Assembly: GCA_046717125.1 (NCBI GenBank)
Contig: JBKJVQ010000124.1
Coordinates: 1-19,962 of the forward strand
Source: JBKJVQ01 sp046717125
GTDB taxonomy: Bacteria; Pseudomonadota; Alphaproteobacteria; Rhizobiales; Methyloligellaceae
DNA length: 19,962 nucleotides
Direction of reading: 5' to 3'
The position numbers and the translations under genes were made by a program. Shown one piece after another: positions 7,553 through 15,246 of the stretch. Position 1 is the stretch's first letter. The number at the start of each line of letters is the position of its first letter. The notes below the pieces were generated by a model. The model saw only the letters and a program-made list of their open reading frames with translations. It made no database searches and was not told the DNA's origin.

Positions 7553-8529
7553 ACCAACTCGAAAAACGCTTACAGGCGAACCCCCTGGTGGATCGCGTCG
7601 CCGGCATATTGTTTCCGGCGCGCGTGCGCGCGGCCGGCGCGGCGATCGTGCCCGAGGGGTCGGTCGCGGGGCGCGCGCTCGTGATCGTGCTGGCAATCCA
7701 GTGCTTCCTCGCATGCCTCACGGCCGGCGCCGTCTACATGGTGAACCAGTCGGCGTCCGCCTGGATGAGCGATGTCGCGTCCGAGGTAACCGTACAGATC
7801 CCGCCGGTGGAAGGCGTGAACACCGAGAAGCGGGTGACCGAAGTCGCTCTGTTTCTCGCCCGACAGAAGGGTGTGACGCAGGTGCGGCCGCTCACCCAAG
7901 CGGAGTCGGCAGAACTGCTCGAACCATGGCTGGGGCAGAACGCGGCGCTCGATGCAATTCCTATCCCGCGGCTGATCGCCATTGAGATCGACCGTGCGGC
8001 GCCGCCCAATTTCGTCGCGCTGCAAAGCGCGATCTCCGCCAATTTTTCAGGGGCTGCACTCGACGATCATCGCCGCTGGCAGCAGGAGATCAGAACCTTC
8101 ACCCGCAGTCTCGCGCTTGGCGGGCTGGCGGTCCTTGCCCTGGTCGCCGCGGCGACTGTCGCGGTGGTGATCTCGGCGACGAAGAGCGCCATGGCGTCCA
8201 ACCGCGAGATTGTCCAGGTTCTACATCTCGTCGGTGCGAAGGAAGGATTCATCGCTCACGAGTTCGACCGGCACTTCCTGACACTCGGCGTGCGCGCGGG
8301 CCTGATCGGCGCGGCGGCGGCAGCGTTCGTGTTCCTGATCCTGCCATTCGTCACACAAGTCCTCGGCGGCGGCATCGTCACATCGGCCGAGATCCGCAGG
8401 CTTGTCGGGACCGCCGCCCTCGATTGGCCGGGCTATCTTCTGCTCGCCGCCGTGGTTGTCGTGATCGCCGCCCTGTGCATGCTGACGTCGCGCTACCAGG
8501 TTCAACGCATCCTGAAGGCCGAGCAATAA
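7546..8529 (+). CDS. ftsX: Cell division protein FtsX (ABC permease-like)
   Basis: A 327-residue inner-membrane protein with four hydrophobic segments, at about residues 42-66, 186-210, 243-272 and 292-315. This is the FtsX topology: a large periplasmic loop between helices 1 and 2 (about 67-185) and cytoplasmic termini. The periplasmic loop is the part that engages hydrolase activators. The segment NREIVQVLHLVGA between helices 2 and 3 is a family hallmark. The GTG start at 7546 lies inside the end of ftsE (7-nt overlap), implying coupled translation. The N-terminal cytoplasmic stretch of about 40 residues is normal for alphaproteobacteria. Confidence 0.94.
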   Translation: MLNQLEKRLQANPLVDRVAGILFPARVRAAGAAIVPEGSVAGRALVIVLAIQCFLACLTAGAVYMVNQSASAWMSDVASEVTVQIPPVEGVNTEKRVTEVALFLARQKGVTQVRPLTQAESAELLEPWLGQNAALDAIPIPRLIAIEIDRAAPPNFVALQSAISANFSGAALDDHRRWQQEIRTFTRSLALGGLAVLALVAAATVAVVISATKSAMASNREIVQVLHLVGAKEGFIAHEFDRHFLTLGVRAGLIGAAAAAFVFLILPFVTQVLGGGIVTSAEIRRLVGTAALDWPGYLLLAAVVVVIAALCMLTSRYQVQRILKAEQ

Positions 8530-8615
8530 TGTTTAGCAACTTGCGCAGCCTATAAAACGCCGTAACGTCGCGACGACAATGACTCCGCGCCGCACTTCGG
8601 ATATTGCGCTCTGAC

Positions 8616-9278
8616 ATGCGCGACAGCTCTCTCCTATTGGCGCTGCTGCGATTCGCCGGCAAAGCGGCGGCGGTGCTGATCGTGATCCTGCTGATCGGGC
8701 TCATCGCCTTCGCCCAGCACATCGAACGCGCGCCCGTTGAGCCTAAGGCCGCCGACGGCATCGTCGTTCTGACGGGCGGCACGGCGCGCATCGATCACGC
8801 TTTGCGGCTGCTTGCGGAGAAAAAGGGCAAGCGCCTCCTGATATCGGGCGTCAATCCGGCCACGACGAAACGTCAGTTGACCGCTCTGTCCGAGCAGGAT
8901 CAGGCGCTGTTCGCTTGCTGCGTCGATCTCGATAGGCGGGCGCAGAACACGGTCGGCAACGCCGAGGAGACGCGCGACTGGGCGATGGAGAACAACTTCG
9001 CTTCTCTCATTGTCGTGACATCGAATTATCACATGCCGCGCGCGCTGGCCGAGCTCGGACGCGTTCTGCCTGCGGCGAAACTCCAGCCCTTCTCCGTGAC
9101 GGAACGCAATTTCCATGTCGACCGATGGTGGCGCTATCCGGGTACGGCGCGTCTCCTGATCCACGAATATGCCAAATACCTGCCCGCCGTGGCTCGGCTA
9201 TGGGCGGAGAACGCCAAGCGGCGCGGCGGCTCGCAGCTTGATATGCCTGGCCGCGTGAGCGTGGGACCGGATTCGTGA
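8616..9278 (+). CDS. YdcF/DUF218 family membrane-anchored protein
   Basis: A 220-residue protein with an N-terminal hydrophobic helix (about residues 15-34) and a DUF218 (ElyC/SanA/YdcF) domain. Family marks are GIVVLTGGTARIDHAL, LLISGVNP, the NTVGNAEETRDW segment (about 111-122) and VVTSNYHMPRA (about 134-143). Relatives act in envelope integrity (E. coli ElyC, SanA), but the chemistry is not established. I prefer the ATG at 8616; an in-frame TTG at 8604 would add four residues, and neither has a clear ribosome site. It lies 86 nt after ftsX and its stop overlaps the plsC start by 4 nt (GTGA), so it belongs to an ftsE-ftsX-DUF218-plsC run. A TATAAA hexamer at 8551 could support an extra promoter, but I see no good -35. 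Confidence 0.85.
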   Translation: MRDSSLLLALLRFAGKAAAVLIVILLIGLIAFAQHIERAPVEPKAADGIVVLTGGTARIDHALRLLAEKKGKRLLISGVNPATTKRQLTALSEQDQALFACCVDLDRRAQNTVGNAEETRDWAMENNFASLIVVTSNYHMPRALAELGRVLPAAKLQPFSVTERNFHVDRWWRYPGTARLLIHEYAKYLPAVARLWAENAKRRGGSQLDMPGRVSVGPDS

Positions 9279-10036
9279 GGAGAGAGCCGTCGGTACTGCG
9301 TTCGGTTGTCTTCAACATCGTTTTCTACGTCGTGACCGCAGCCTACGTCATCGTGGGCAGTTTCCTCCTCCTCGGGCCCAGAAGCTGGGCCATGGCCGGC
9401 TTGCGGTCGCATGCGCGCACCATCCTCTTTCTCCTGCGTCACATCGTAGGCATGAAGATGGAGGTGCGCGGCGCTGAGCATCTGCCGGTGGGGGCAGCGC
9501 TGGTCGCAGCGAAGCACCAGTCGGCGTGGGAAACATTCGCGCTAATTCCGCTGTTTCGCGATCCGGCCCTGATCATGAAACGGGAACTCATGTGGATTCC
9601 GTTTCACGGCTGGTTCTCGAAGAAATTCGGCATGATTCCTATCGACCGGCGCACCGCCACCGGTCCGCTGCGCCAACTCCTGCGCGACGCCAAAAACAGG
9701 GCTGCGCAGGGACGCGAAATCCTCATCTTCCCCGAAGGCACGCGCCGCTCTCCCGGCGCGCCCCCCGATTACAAGACAGGCATCGTGTTTCTTTACGATG
9801 CGCTCGGCCTGCCCTGCGTGCCGGTCGCGCTCAATTCGGGCTGCTTCTGGCCGCGCCGTAGCTTCATGCGCCGGCCCGGCACGGTCTTGGTCGAGGTTCT
9901 ACCCCCGCTTCCGGCAGGGCTGCCGAAAAGGACATTTCTGCGCGATGTTGAGGAGCGGATCGAAACCGCCAGCGACAGGCTGCGGGTGGAAGCCGAACAA
10001 AAAGAGAACATTGATTCTGCAGTCCCGCCCGTCTAG
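9275..10036 (+). CDS. plsC: 1-acyl-sn-glycerol-3-phosphate acyltransferase
   Basis: A 253-residue LPLAT-family acyltransferase that adds the second acyl chain to lysophosphatidic acid, making phosphatidic acid at the inner membrane. It has an N-terminal membrane helix (about 10-34). The catalytic block is KHQSAWETF with His81, and the acyl-acceptor block is FPEGTR at 152-157. The usual HX4D pair appears here as HX4E (His81, Glu86), a variant I recall as common in alphaproteobacterial members. The GTG start at 9275 overlaps the previous stop (GTGA). An additional PlsC paralogue elsewhere is possible, so the exact acyl preference is not assured. Confidence 0.92.
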   Translation: MRREPSVLRSVVFNIVFYVVTAAYVIVGSFLLLGPRSWAMAGLRSHARTILFLLRHIVGMKMEVRGAEHLPVGAALVAAKHQSAWETFALIPLFRDPALIMKRELMWIPFHGWFSKKFGMIPIDRRTATGPLRQLLRDAKNRAAQGREILIFPEGTRRSPGAPPDYKTGIVFLYDALGLPCVPVALNSGCFWPRRSFMRRPGTVLVEVLPPLPAGLPKRTFLRDVEERIETASDRLRVEAEQKENIDSAVPPV

Positions 10037-10076
10037 CTTCGGACTCCCTTTTTCCCTGCGTAGACGTTCTATTCCC

Positions 10077-12317
10077 ATGCTCGACCGTCCGAAGCTTCCT
10101 CCCATATCCGAGCAGATCTGGGACATGAAATACCGTCTCAAGGATGCGGCAGGGGAGCCGGCCGACCGGGACATCGACGCGACCTTTGCCCGCGTCGCTC
10201 GGGCCGTGGCACAAGCCGAGCCCGAACCTGTCAGGGCGGAATTGAGGGAACGCTTCGCGGCGCTCCTGCGCGAAGGCACGTTCCTCCCCGCGGGCCGTAT
10301 CCTGGCGGGTGCGGGCGCAAACCGCAGCGTGACTCTGTTCAATTGCTTCGTCATGGGGCGGATCGAGGACGACATGTCCTCAATCTTCGAGAATCTCAAG
10401 GAAGCAGCTCTGACGATGCAGCAGGGCGGCGGCATTGGCCACGACTTCTCGACGCTCCGCCCAAAAGGCGCGCTCGTCCGGGGCGTGGGCGCCGAGGCGT
10501 CCGGTCCCGTCAGCTTCATGGATATCTGGGACACAATGTGCAGGTCGATCATGTCGGCCGGCATGCGGCGCGGCGCGATGATGGCTACGCTGCGCTGCGA
10601 CCACCCCGATATCGAGGAATTCGTCGCCGCCAAATCTGATCCCGCCCGCCTGCGCAATTTCAATCTGTCGGTGCTCGTCACCGACGATTTCATGGCGTCG
10701 GTGCGGGCGGATGCTCCGTGGAGCCTCGTCTTCGGCGGCCAAGTCTATCGCACCGTCGCCGCGCGGGACTTGTGGAACCGTATCCTCCGCGCGACCTACG
10801 ACTACGCGGAGCCCGGCGTCATCTTCATTGACCGCGTCAACGCCCTCAACAATCTTCTGTACACGGAGAACATTAGCGCGACCAATCCTTGTGGCGAGCA
10901 GCCGCTGCCGCCGCATGGCGCGTGCCTTCTCGGTTCGATCAATCTTGCACGGCTTGTCATCGATCCATTTACGGATGACGCATCGCTCGACGAGGCTCGC
11001 CTCGCCGAGTCGGCAGGCATCGCGACCCGTTTCCTCGACGATGTGATCGACGTCTCGCGCTATCCGCTGCCTGAACAGGCGACAGAGGCGCGCAACAAGC
11101 GGCGCATCGGTCTCGGCGTTACCGGGCTTGCCGATGCGCTGGTGATGCTGGGCGCGCGTTACGGCTCGGATCGCGCCGCAGAGCTGGCCGGCCGATGGAT
11201 GGAAATCATCAAGCGCGCTTCCTATGCGGCCAGCGCCGCGCTCGCGCGCGAGAAGGAACCGTTCCCGTTGTTCGAGGCCGAGGCATATCTCGCAAGCCCG
11301 AACCTCGCATGGCTCGACGATGCTTTACGCGCGGAGATCGCGGAGCACGGCATCCGCAATGCTCTGCTGACGTCGGTTGCGCCGACGGGCACGATTTCGC
11401 TGTTCGCGGGCAATGTATCGAGCGGGGTGGAGCCGATTTTTGATCTGAGTTTCCGCCGCCGGATTCTGGAGCGCGACGGCAACACGCGCGAGGAGATCGT
11501 CGAGGACGAGTCCTATCGCGCCTTTCGCGACCTGTTCGGCCCGGATGCGCCGCTAACGGACGCGTTTGTTACCGTGGGCGACCTCGTGCCGGAGGATCAT
11601 CTGAGGATGCAGGCGGCGCTCCAGCGTCATGTCGACAGCGCGATCTCCAAGACTGTCAACTGTCCCGCCGAGATCGGTTTCGAGGCGTTCCGCTCGCTCT
11701 ACGATCGCGCCTACGATCTTAGACTCAAGGGCTGCACGACCTATCGCCCGAACGCCGTCACGGGTGCGGTATTGAGCGCGGGCGCCGACACCGGGACACA
11801 GCCCGCCCTACCGTTGGAAGCGCCGGCCGTTCTCGATGCGCCTCACCCGCGCGAACCGGCGTTGGCCGGCTTCACCTACAAGCTGCGCTGGCCGGACTCC
11901 GACCACGCGATTTACGTCACGATCAACGATGCGGTGATCGATGGACGCCGCGCGCCTTTCGAGATCTTCATCAACTCGAAGAACCTCGAACACTACGCTT
12001 GGACGGTTGCGCTCACGCGCATGATTTCGGCCGTGTTCCGGCGCGGCGGCGACGTCAGCTTCGTCGTCGACGAGCTGCGTGCGGTGTTCGATCCGCGTGG
12101 CGGAAGGTGGATGGACGGGCGCTACTTGCCGAGCCTGCTGGCCGCGATCGGCGACATCATCGGCAAGCACATGGTTGCGATCGGCGCGCTGTCGCCGGAG
12201 GCTGCTGCACGCGCGCTGCCATCCACCGAAGCCTGCCCGCGTTGCGGACAGGGACCTCTCGTGCATCAGGAGGGCTGCCTAATCTGCCGCGACTGCGGCT
12301 ATTCACGCTGCAGTTAG
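10077..12317 (+). CDS. nrdJ: Adenosylcobalamin-dependent (class II) ribonucleoside-diphosphate reductase
   Basis: A 746-residue enzyme that reduces ribonucleotides to deoxyribonucleotides using a B12-generated thiyl radical. Cys90 in NCFVMG and Cys283 in HGACLLGSINLA are the likely redox pair. Cys272 in NPCGEQPLP is the radical cysteine with its Asn/Glu neighbours. KGCTTYRPNA (Cys553) is typical of class II enzymes. A linker (about 560-595) leads to a TSCPD domain (about 597-700). The tail holds Cys720, 723, 734, 737, 740 and 745, resembling a zinc ribbon or a re-reducing tail. The frame stays open upstream to 9798, but that part reads nonsense inside plsC; homology begins after the ATG at 10077. 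No NrdA/B-type partner or B12 riboswitch is seen in the 40-nt gap to plsC. It is shorter than many NrdJ proteins and has no obvious ATP-cone. Confidence 0.92.
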   Translation: MLDRPKLPPISEQIWDMKYRLKDAAGEPADRDIDATFARVARAVAQAEPEPVRAELRERFAALLREGTFLPAGRILAGAGANRSVTLFNCFVMGRIEDDMSSIFENLKEAALTMQQGGGIGHDFSTLRPKGALVRGVGAEASGPVSFMDIWDTMCRSIMSAGMRRGAMMATLRCDHPDIEEFVAAKSDPARLRNFNLSVLVTDDFMASVRADAPWSLVFGGQVYRTVAARDLWNRILRATYDYAEPGVIFIDRVNALNNLLYTENISATNPCGEQPLPPHGACLLGSINLARLVIDPFTDDASLDEARLAESAGIATRFLDDVIDVSRYPLPEQATEARNKRRIGLGVTGLADALVMLGARYGSDRAAELAGRWMEIIKRASYAASAALAREKEPFPLFEAEAYLASPNLAWLDDALRAEIAEHGIRNALLTSVAPTGTISLFAGNVSSGVEPIFDLSFRRRILERDGNTREEIVEDESYRAFRDLFGPDAPLTDAFVTVGDLVPEDHLRMQAALQRHVDSAISKTVNCPAEIGFEAFRSLYDRAYDLRLKGCTTYRPNAVTGAVLSAGADTGTQPALPLEAPAVLDAPHPREPALAGFTYKLRWPDSDHAIYVTINDAVIDGRRAPFEIFINSKNLEHYAWTVALTRMISAVFRRGGDVSFVVDELRAVFDPRGGRWMDGRYLPSLLAAIGDIIGKHMVAIGALSPEAAARALPSTEACPRCGQGPLVHQEGCLICRDCGYSRCS

Positions 12318-12514
12318 GAGTTTTCATCCCCAGATCCGTACGCATCGTTTGGCTCGCCGGGTAACACATAGGCGTCGGTCAGCCAGCGCGCGAGATCGAC
12401 GTCGGCGCATCGCTTGCGACAAAATGGAGAAAATGCGCCCTCGGCCGGCCGTTGACAGATCGGGCATCGCGCTATGGCGCGCGTTTCGCCGCCCACCTCA
12501 GCTCGTCTCGACAT
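12314..12514 (-). CDS. yacG: Zinc-binding protein YacG (DNA gyrase inhibitor family)
   Basis: A protein of 66 residues with the YacG zinc finger: Cys17 and Cys20 in CPIC, then Cys32 and Cys36 in SPFCRKRCADVDLARW. E. coli YacG binds gyrase B and inhibits it. The tail is acidic, as usual. The ATG at 12514 gives the normal family length; an upstream ATG at 12538 would add eight residues. Both overlap the maf 3' end. Gene order infA-maf-yacG is common in alphaproteobacteria and supports the call. Its TAA stop (12314-12316) overlaps the TAG of nrdJ (12315-12317) on the other strand. Confidence 0.88.
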   Translation of the reverse strand: MSRRAEVGGETRAIARCPICQRPAEGAFSPFCRKRCADVDLARWLTDAYVLPGEPNDAYGSGDENS

Positions 12515-13163
12515 CGATCTGGCCGAGCCAATGCGCATGAACCGGAAAACCGTCGCCCATCAGCATGTTCACGGCTTCCGCCATGGGCAGGCCGACGACG
12601 TTCGTGTACGAACCGACAAGTTTGACGACGAACGACCCCGCGATGCCCTGGATCGCATAGCCGCCCGCCTTTCCGCGCCACTCACCGGTCTGGATATAGG
12701 CTTCAATGTCCTCGCGGCTCAGCCGCTTGAAGCGCACGCGCGTCTCGACCACGCGTTCGCGGATCTGGTCCTTTTGATTGACGAGGACGACCGTCGTGAA
12801 GACGCGATGGTTGCGGCCCGAAAGGAGCGACAGCGCGACGCGCGCCTCTTCCTTCATCTCCGGCTTGCCGAGAATGCGCCGTCCCACAGCGACGATCGTG
12901 TCGGCGGAGAGGATCAGCGCCCGTTCGAGTTCCGGCTCGTCGCGCACATGGGCGAGCGCAGCCTCCGCCTTGGCGCGGGCGAGGCGCTTGGTCAGATGGC
13001 GCGGCGATTCGCCCTTGCGCGGCGTCTCGTCCACGGTCGAGGGACGCAGAGCATCGGGCACAATGCCGGCCTGTTCCAGAAGCGCAAGCCTGCGCGGAGA
13101 TCCGGAAGCCAGGACCAGCCGCACGCGCGAGCGTTCGGCCTCGCGTGCGAGTTCTTGGTCCAC
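12498..13163 (-). CDS. maf: Maf family nucleoside triphosphate pyrophosphatase
   Basis: A Maf/Ham1-fold pyrophosphatase that hydrolyses non-canonical or excess NTPs to the monophosphate and PPi; Maf was first linked to septum formation. Key parts are LVLASGSPRRLALL with the SxSPRR loop near the N-terminus, VDETP, ILSADTIVAVGRRILGKP with the catalytic Asp, and VGSYTNVVGLPM near the C-terminus. The start is uncertain. The frame is open to an ATG at 13217 inside infA, but family proteins begin close to the SGSPRR block, so I place the start at GTG 13163, just beyond the infA stop at 13177; GTG 13124 is another choice. From 13163 it has 221 residues. Substrate class (dTTP/UTP versus m7GTP) cannot be decided here. 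Its end overlaps yacG. Confidence 0.9.
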   Translation of the reverse strand: MDQELAREAERSRVRLVLASGSPRRLALLEQAGIVPDALRPSTVDETPRKGESPRHLTKRLARAKAEAALAHVRDEPELERALILSADTIVAVGRRILGKPEMKEEARVALSLLSGRNHRVFTTVVLVNQKDQIRERVVETRVRFKRLSREDIEAYIQTGEWRGKAGGYAIQGIAGSFVVKLVGSYTNVVGLPMAEAVNMLMGDGFPVHAHWLGQIDVETS

Positions 13164-13176
13164 CAATTCGGCTTCG

Positions 13177-13395
13177 TCACTTGAAGCGATAGGTGATGCG
13201 TCCCTTCGTAAGATCATAGGGTGTCATCTCGACCAGAACTTTGTCGCCGGCCAGTACCCTGATTCTGTTCTTGCGCATGCGCCCGGCCGTATGGGCGATG
13301 ATCTCATGGCCGTTCTCGAGCTGCACACGGAAGGTGGCGTTGGGCAAGAGTTCGGACACCGTTCCGGGGAATTCAAGCAGCTCTTCTTTCGACAT
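13177..13395 (-). CDS. infA: Translation initiation factor IF-1
   Basis: A 72-residue S1/OB-fold protein that binds the 30S A site during initiation. The sequence matches IF-1 from end to end: GTVSELLPNATFRVQLENGH, then HTAGRMRKNRIRVLAGDKV, and a closing LTKGRITYRFK. Length equals the family norm. The ATG is at 13395. It heads infA-maf-yacG and is divergent from meaB across a 115-nt gap (13396-13510) that should hold both promoters; I cannot pick clear -35/-10 elements there. Confidence 0.97.
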   Translation of the reverse strand: MSKEELLEFPGTVSELLPNATFRVQLENGHEIIAHTAGRMRKNRIRVLAGDKVLVEMTPYDLTKGRITYRFK

Positions 13396-13451
13396 CCATG
13401 ATCCGTATCTGGCGACTGAGCCGGGACAATGGTCGGGCCCGTCCGTAAAAT

Positions 13452-13478
13452 CAAGTGCGCTGGCGACGCGCCAACTTG
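13452..13478. other. Bulged hairpin in the infA/meaB divergent gap
   Basis: CAAGT (13452-13456) plus TGGCG (13461-13465) pair with CGCCA (13469-13473) plus ACTTG (13474-13478). This gives a 10-bp stem with a 4-nt bulge and a 3-nt loop. It could be an operator or a leader structure for either gene. No T-tract follows on either strand. The evidence is only the symmetry. Confidence 0.2.
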
Positions 13479-13510
13479 CGCGCGGCGGCGATTCCCCTTA
13501 ACGCCAAGCT

Positions 13511-14518
13511 ATGGTTCCGGGTGGCGGGCGGCGGGCACTCTCGGTCGACGACTACGCGCAAGGCGTGGTCGCCGGCGACCGGGCCGTTCTTGGCCGCGCG
13601 ATCACGCTGATCGAGAGCCGGAACCCGGACCATCTCGAAACGGCCCAGAGCCTCCTGCAGCGGCTCCTGCCCGAAACAGGCAAGTCGCACCGGGTCGGCA
13701 TTACCGGCGTTCCCGGCGTCGGCAAGTCGACCCTGATCGACCAGCTCGGGCTCAATCTCATTCAGGCCGGGCACAAGGTCGCCGTCCTCGCGGTCGACCC
13801 CACCTCCACCCGGTCGGGCGGCGCGATCATCGGCGACAAGACGCGCAAGGGCCGGCTGTCGCTGGAGCGCGGCGCGTTCATCCGTCCCTCCCCCTCCTCC
13901 GGCGTGCTCGGCGGCGTTGCGCGCGCGACCCGCGAGACCATGGCGCTGTGCGAGGCGGCCGGTTTCGATGTCGTTCTGGTCGAGACGGTCGGCGTCGGCC
14001 AGTCCGAAACAACCGTCGCTGGCATGGTCGACATTTTCCTGGCGCTGATGCTGCCCGGCGCGGGCGACGATCTCCAGGGCATCAAACGCGGCGTGATCGA
14101 GCTGGCCGACATCATCGCGGTGAACAAGGCGGATGGCGACAACCAGCGCAAGGCCAAGCGGGCTGCGTCGGACTATCGCGCGGCCCTGCGCATGATCGCC
14201 CCTGCCAGCCCCAACTGGTCGCCGATCGTGCTCACCGTATCCGGCCAGACCGATGCCGGCCTCGGTCAGCTTTGGCAGACGGTCGGTGCGCACCGAACCG
14301 CGCTGGAAGCGTCGGGCGAGTTCGATGCGCGGCGCAAGCGCCAAGCCGTGACGTGGATGAACGAACTGCTCGACGCCCGCATCCGCCACGAGCTATCGCA
14401 GAACAAGAGCTTCACCAAGCTTATCCAGCAACTTGAAACGGAAGTGCGCGAGGGCGCGATTACGCCGTCGCTGGCCGTCGACCAGCTCGCGCGTACGCTA
14501 CGCATTGGTCGGCGTTAA
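13511..14518 (+). CDS. meaB: MeaB/ArgK-type GTPase (methylmalonyl-CoA mutase chaperone)
   Basis: A 335-residue G3E-family GTPase. The P-loop GVPGVGKST is at residues 66-74, AVDPTSTRSGGAIIGDKTRM-like switch region at about 94-113 (here ending TRKGRL), VETVGVGQSE in the middle, and the G4 motif NKAD at 205-208. A helical C-terminal arm forms the dimer contact. MeaB proteins gate B12 delivery to methylmalonyl-CoA mutase and protect it from inactivation. The mutase gene normally nearby is not in this window, so its partner lies elsewhere. The ATG at 13511 gives the usual N-terminal helices, though no strong Shine-Dalgarno site precedes it. The old name ArgK (arginine/ornithine transport kinase) is a known misannotation. 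Confidence 0.93.
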   Translation: MVPGGGRRALSVDDYAQGVVAGDRAVLGRAITLIESRNPDHLETAQSLLQRLLPETGKSHRVGITGVPGVGKSTLIDQLGLNLIQAGHKVAVLAVDPTSTRSGGAIIGDKTRKGRLSLERGAFIRPSPSSGVLGGVARATRETMALCEAAGFDVVLVETVGVGQSETTVAGMVDIFLALMLPGAGDDLQGIKRGVIELADIIAVNKADGDNQRKAKRAASDYRAALRMIAPASPNWSPIVLTVSGQTDAGLGQLWQTVGAHRTALEASGEFDARRKRQAVTWMNELLDARIRHELSQNKSFTKLIQQLETEVREGAITPSLAVDQLARTLRIGRR

Positions 14519-14580
14519 CCGCGAATAGGCCACGATCCAATGCTGCGTGCATGCGCGCAATCCCAAGCTATAGTGACGCC

Positions 14581-15246
14581 GTGACGACGCAGCCCGCACC
14601 TCGCATTCTCCTGACCGGCTTCGGCCCGTTTCCGGGCGTCGCCGACAATCCCAGTGGCGCGCTCGCCTGCCATCTTGCGGGCGCGAGCCACGATGCCGGG
14701 TCGCTCATGGCGCTTGTGTTACCGGTCGACTGGCGCAGGACCGCCGGCGCGCTTCAGGCGGGCCTTGACTATGCGTCCCCCGACATCGTGCTGATGTTCG
14801 GCGTCGCGAAGCAGGCCAAGGGCTTCAGAATCGAACGCTTCGCCTATAACAGCATTCTGCCGCGCCCGGATTGCGATGGGTTTCTGCCGCGGCGAGGCGT
14901 TATCTGGGACGCGCATCCCCGTCGCCTGGAATCCCAGCTACCGGCAACCATGCTGGCGCGTACGCTCAGAGCTGAGGGTCATGTCGCGCATGTCTCGCGC
15001 TCGGCCGGCCGCTATCTCTGCAATCTCAGCTATCTGCACGCGCTGGGTTGGGCGAGCGAAACCCAACCCACACCACTTGTTTCCTTCATCCACATACCGA
15101 TTCCCTCCTTACACACGGCTTCGTTCGAGGAAATCGTCGCTGGCGCAACAAAGATCGTGCGCTTCGCAGCGTCGCACTGGCGCGACCGGCAGGGCCTTCC
15201 CGCGCTTTCAATAATGCCGGCATGCTCGACCGCCGCGCGCTTCTGA
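14581..15246 (+). CDS. pcp: Pyroglutamyl-peptidase I family cysteine peptidase
   Basis: A 221-residue member of peptidase family C15, which removes N-terminal pyroglutamate from peptides. The fold signature LLTGFGPFPGVADNPS is at the N-terminus. All three catalytic residues are visible: Glu85 in RIERFAYN, Cys147 in SAGRYLCN and His171 in FIHIP. The sequence diverges from typical Pcp around these motifs, so its substrate could differ. I choose GTG 14581 because the homology begins right after it; an in-frame ATG at 14551 would add ten residues. A TATAGT at 14569-14574 looks like a -10 box and would lie inside the longer form. Its 3' end overlaps the next gene by 25 nt. Confidence 0.85.
   Translation: MTTQPAPRILLTGFGPFPGVADNPSGALACHLAGASHDAGSLMALVLPVDWRRTAGALQAGLDYASPDIVLMFGVAKQAKGFRIERFAYNSILPRPDCDGFLPRRGVIWDAHPRRLESQLPATMLARTLRAEGHVAHVSRSAGRYLCNLSYLHALGWASETQPTPLVSFIHIPIPSLHTASFEEIVAGATKIVRFAASHWRDRQGLPALSIMPACSTAARF

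Noticed and set aside
9798..10076. N-terminal extension of nrdJ into plsC
   Set aside because: The frame is open, but it encodes Arg/Ser-rich nonsense overlapping plsC; family similarity begins after the ATG at 10077.
10037..10076. Possible cobalamin riboswitch ahead of the B12-dependent reductase
   Set aside because: Only 40 nt separate plsC and nrdJ, far too short for a cobalamin aptamer, and no B12-box-like sequence is seen.
13429..14436. Long +1-shifted frame across meaB (335 codons) and a 312-codon antisense frame at 13451-14389
   Set aside because: Arg/Gly/Pro-rich low-complexity translation caused by high GC; meaB in the other frame has all GTPase motifs.
15048..15221. N-terminal extension of the beta-helix protein
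   Set aside because: It would bury the twin-arginine signal 59 residues inside the protein and overlaps the pcp gene almost 200 nt.
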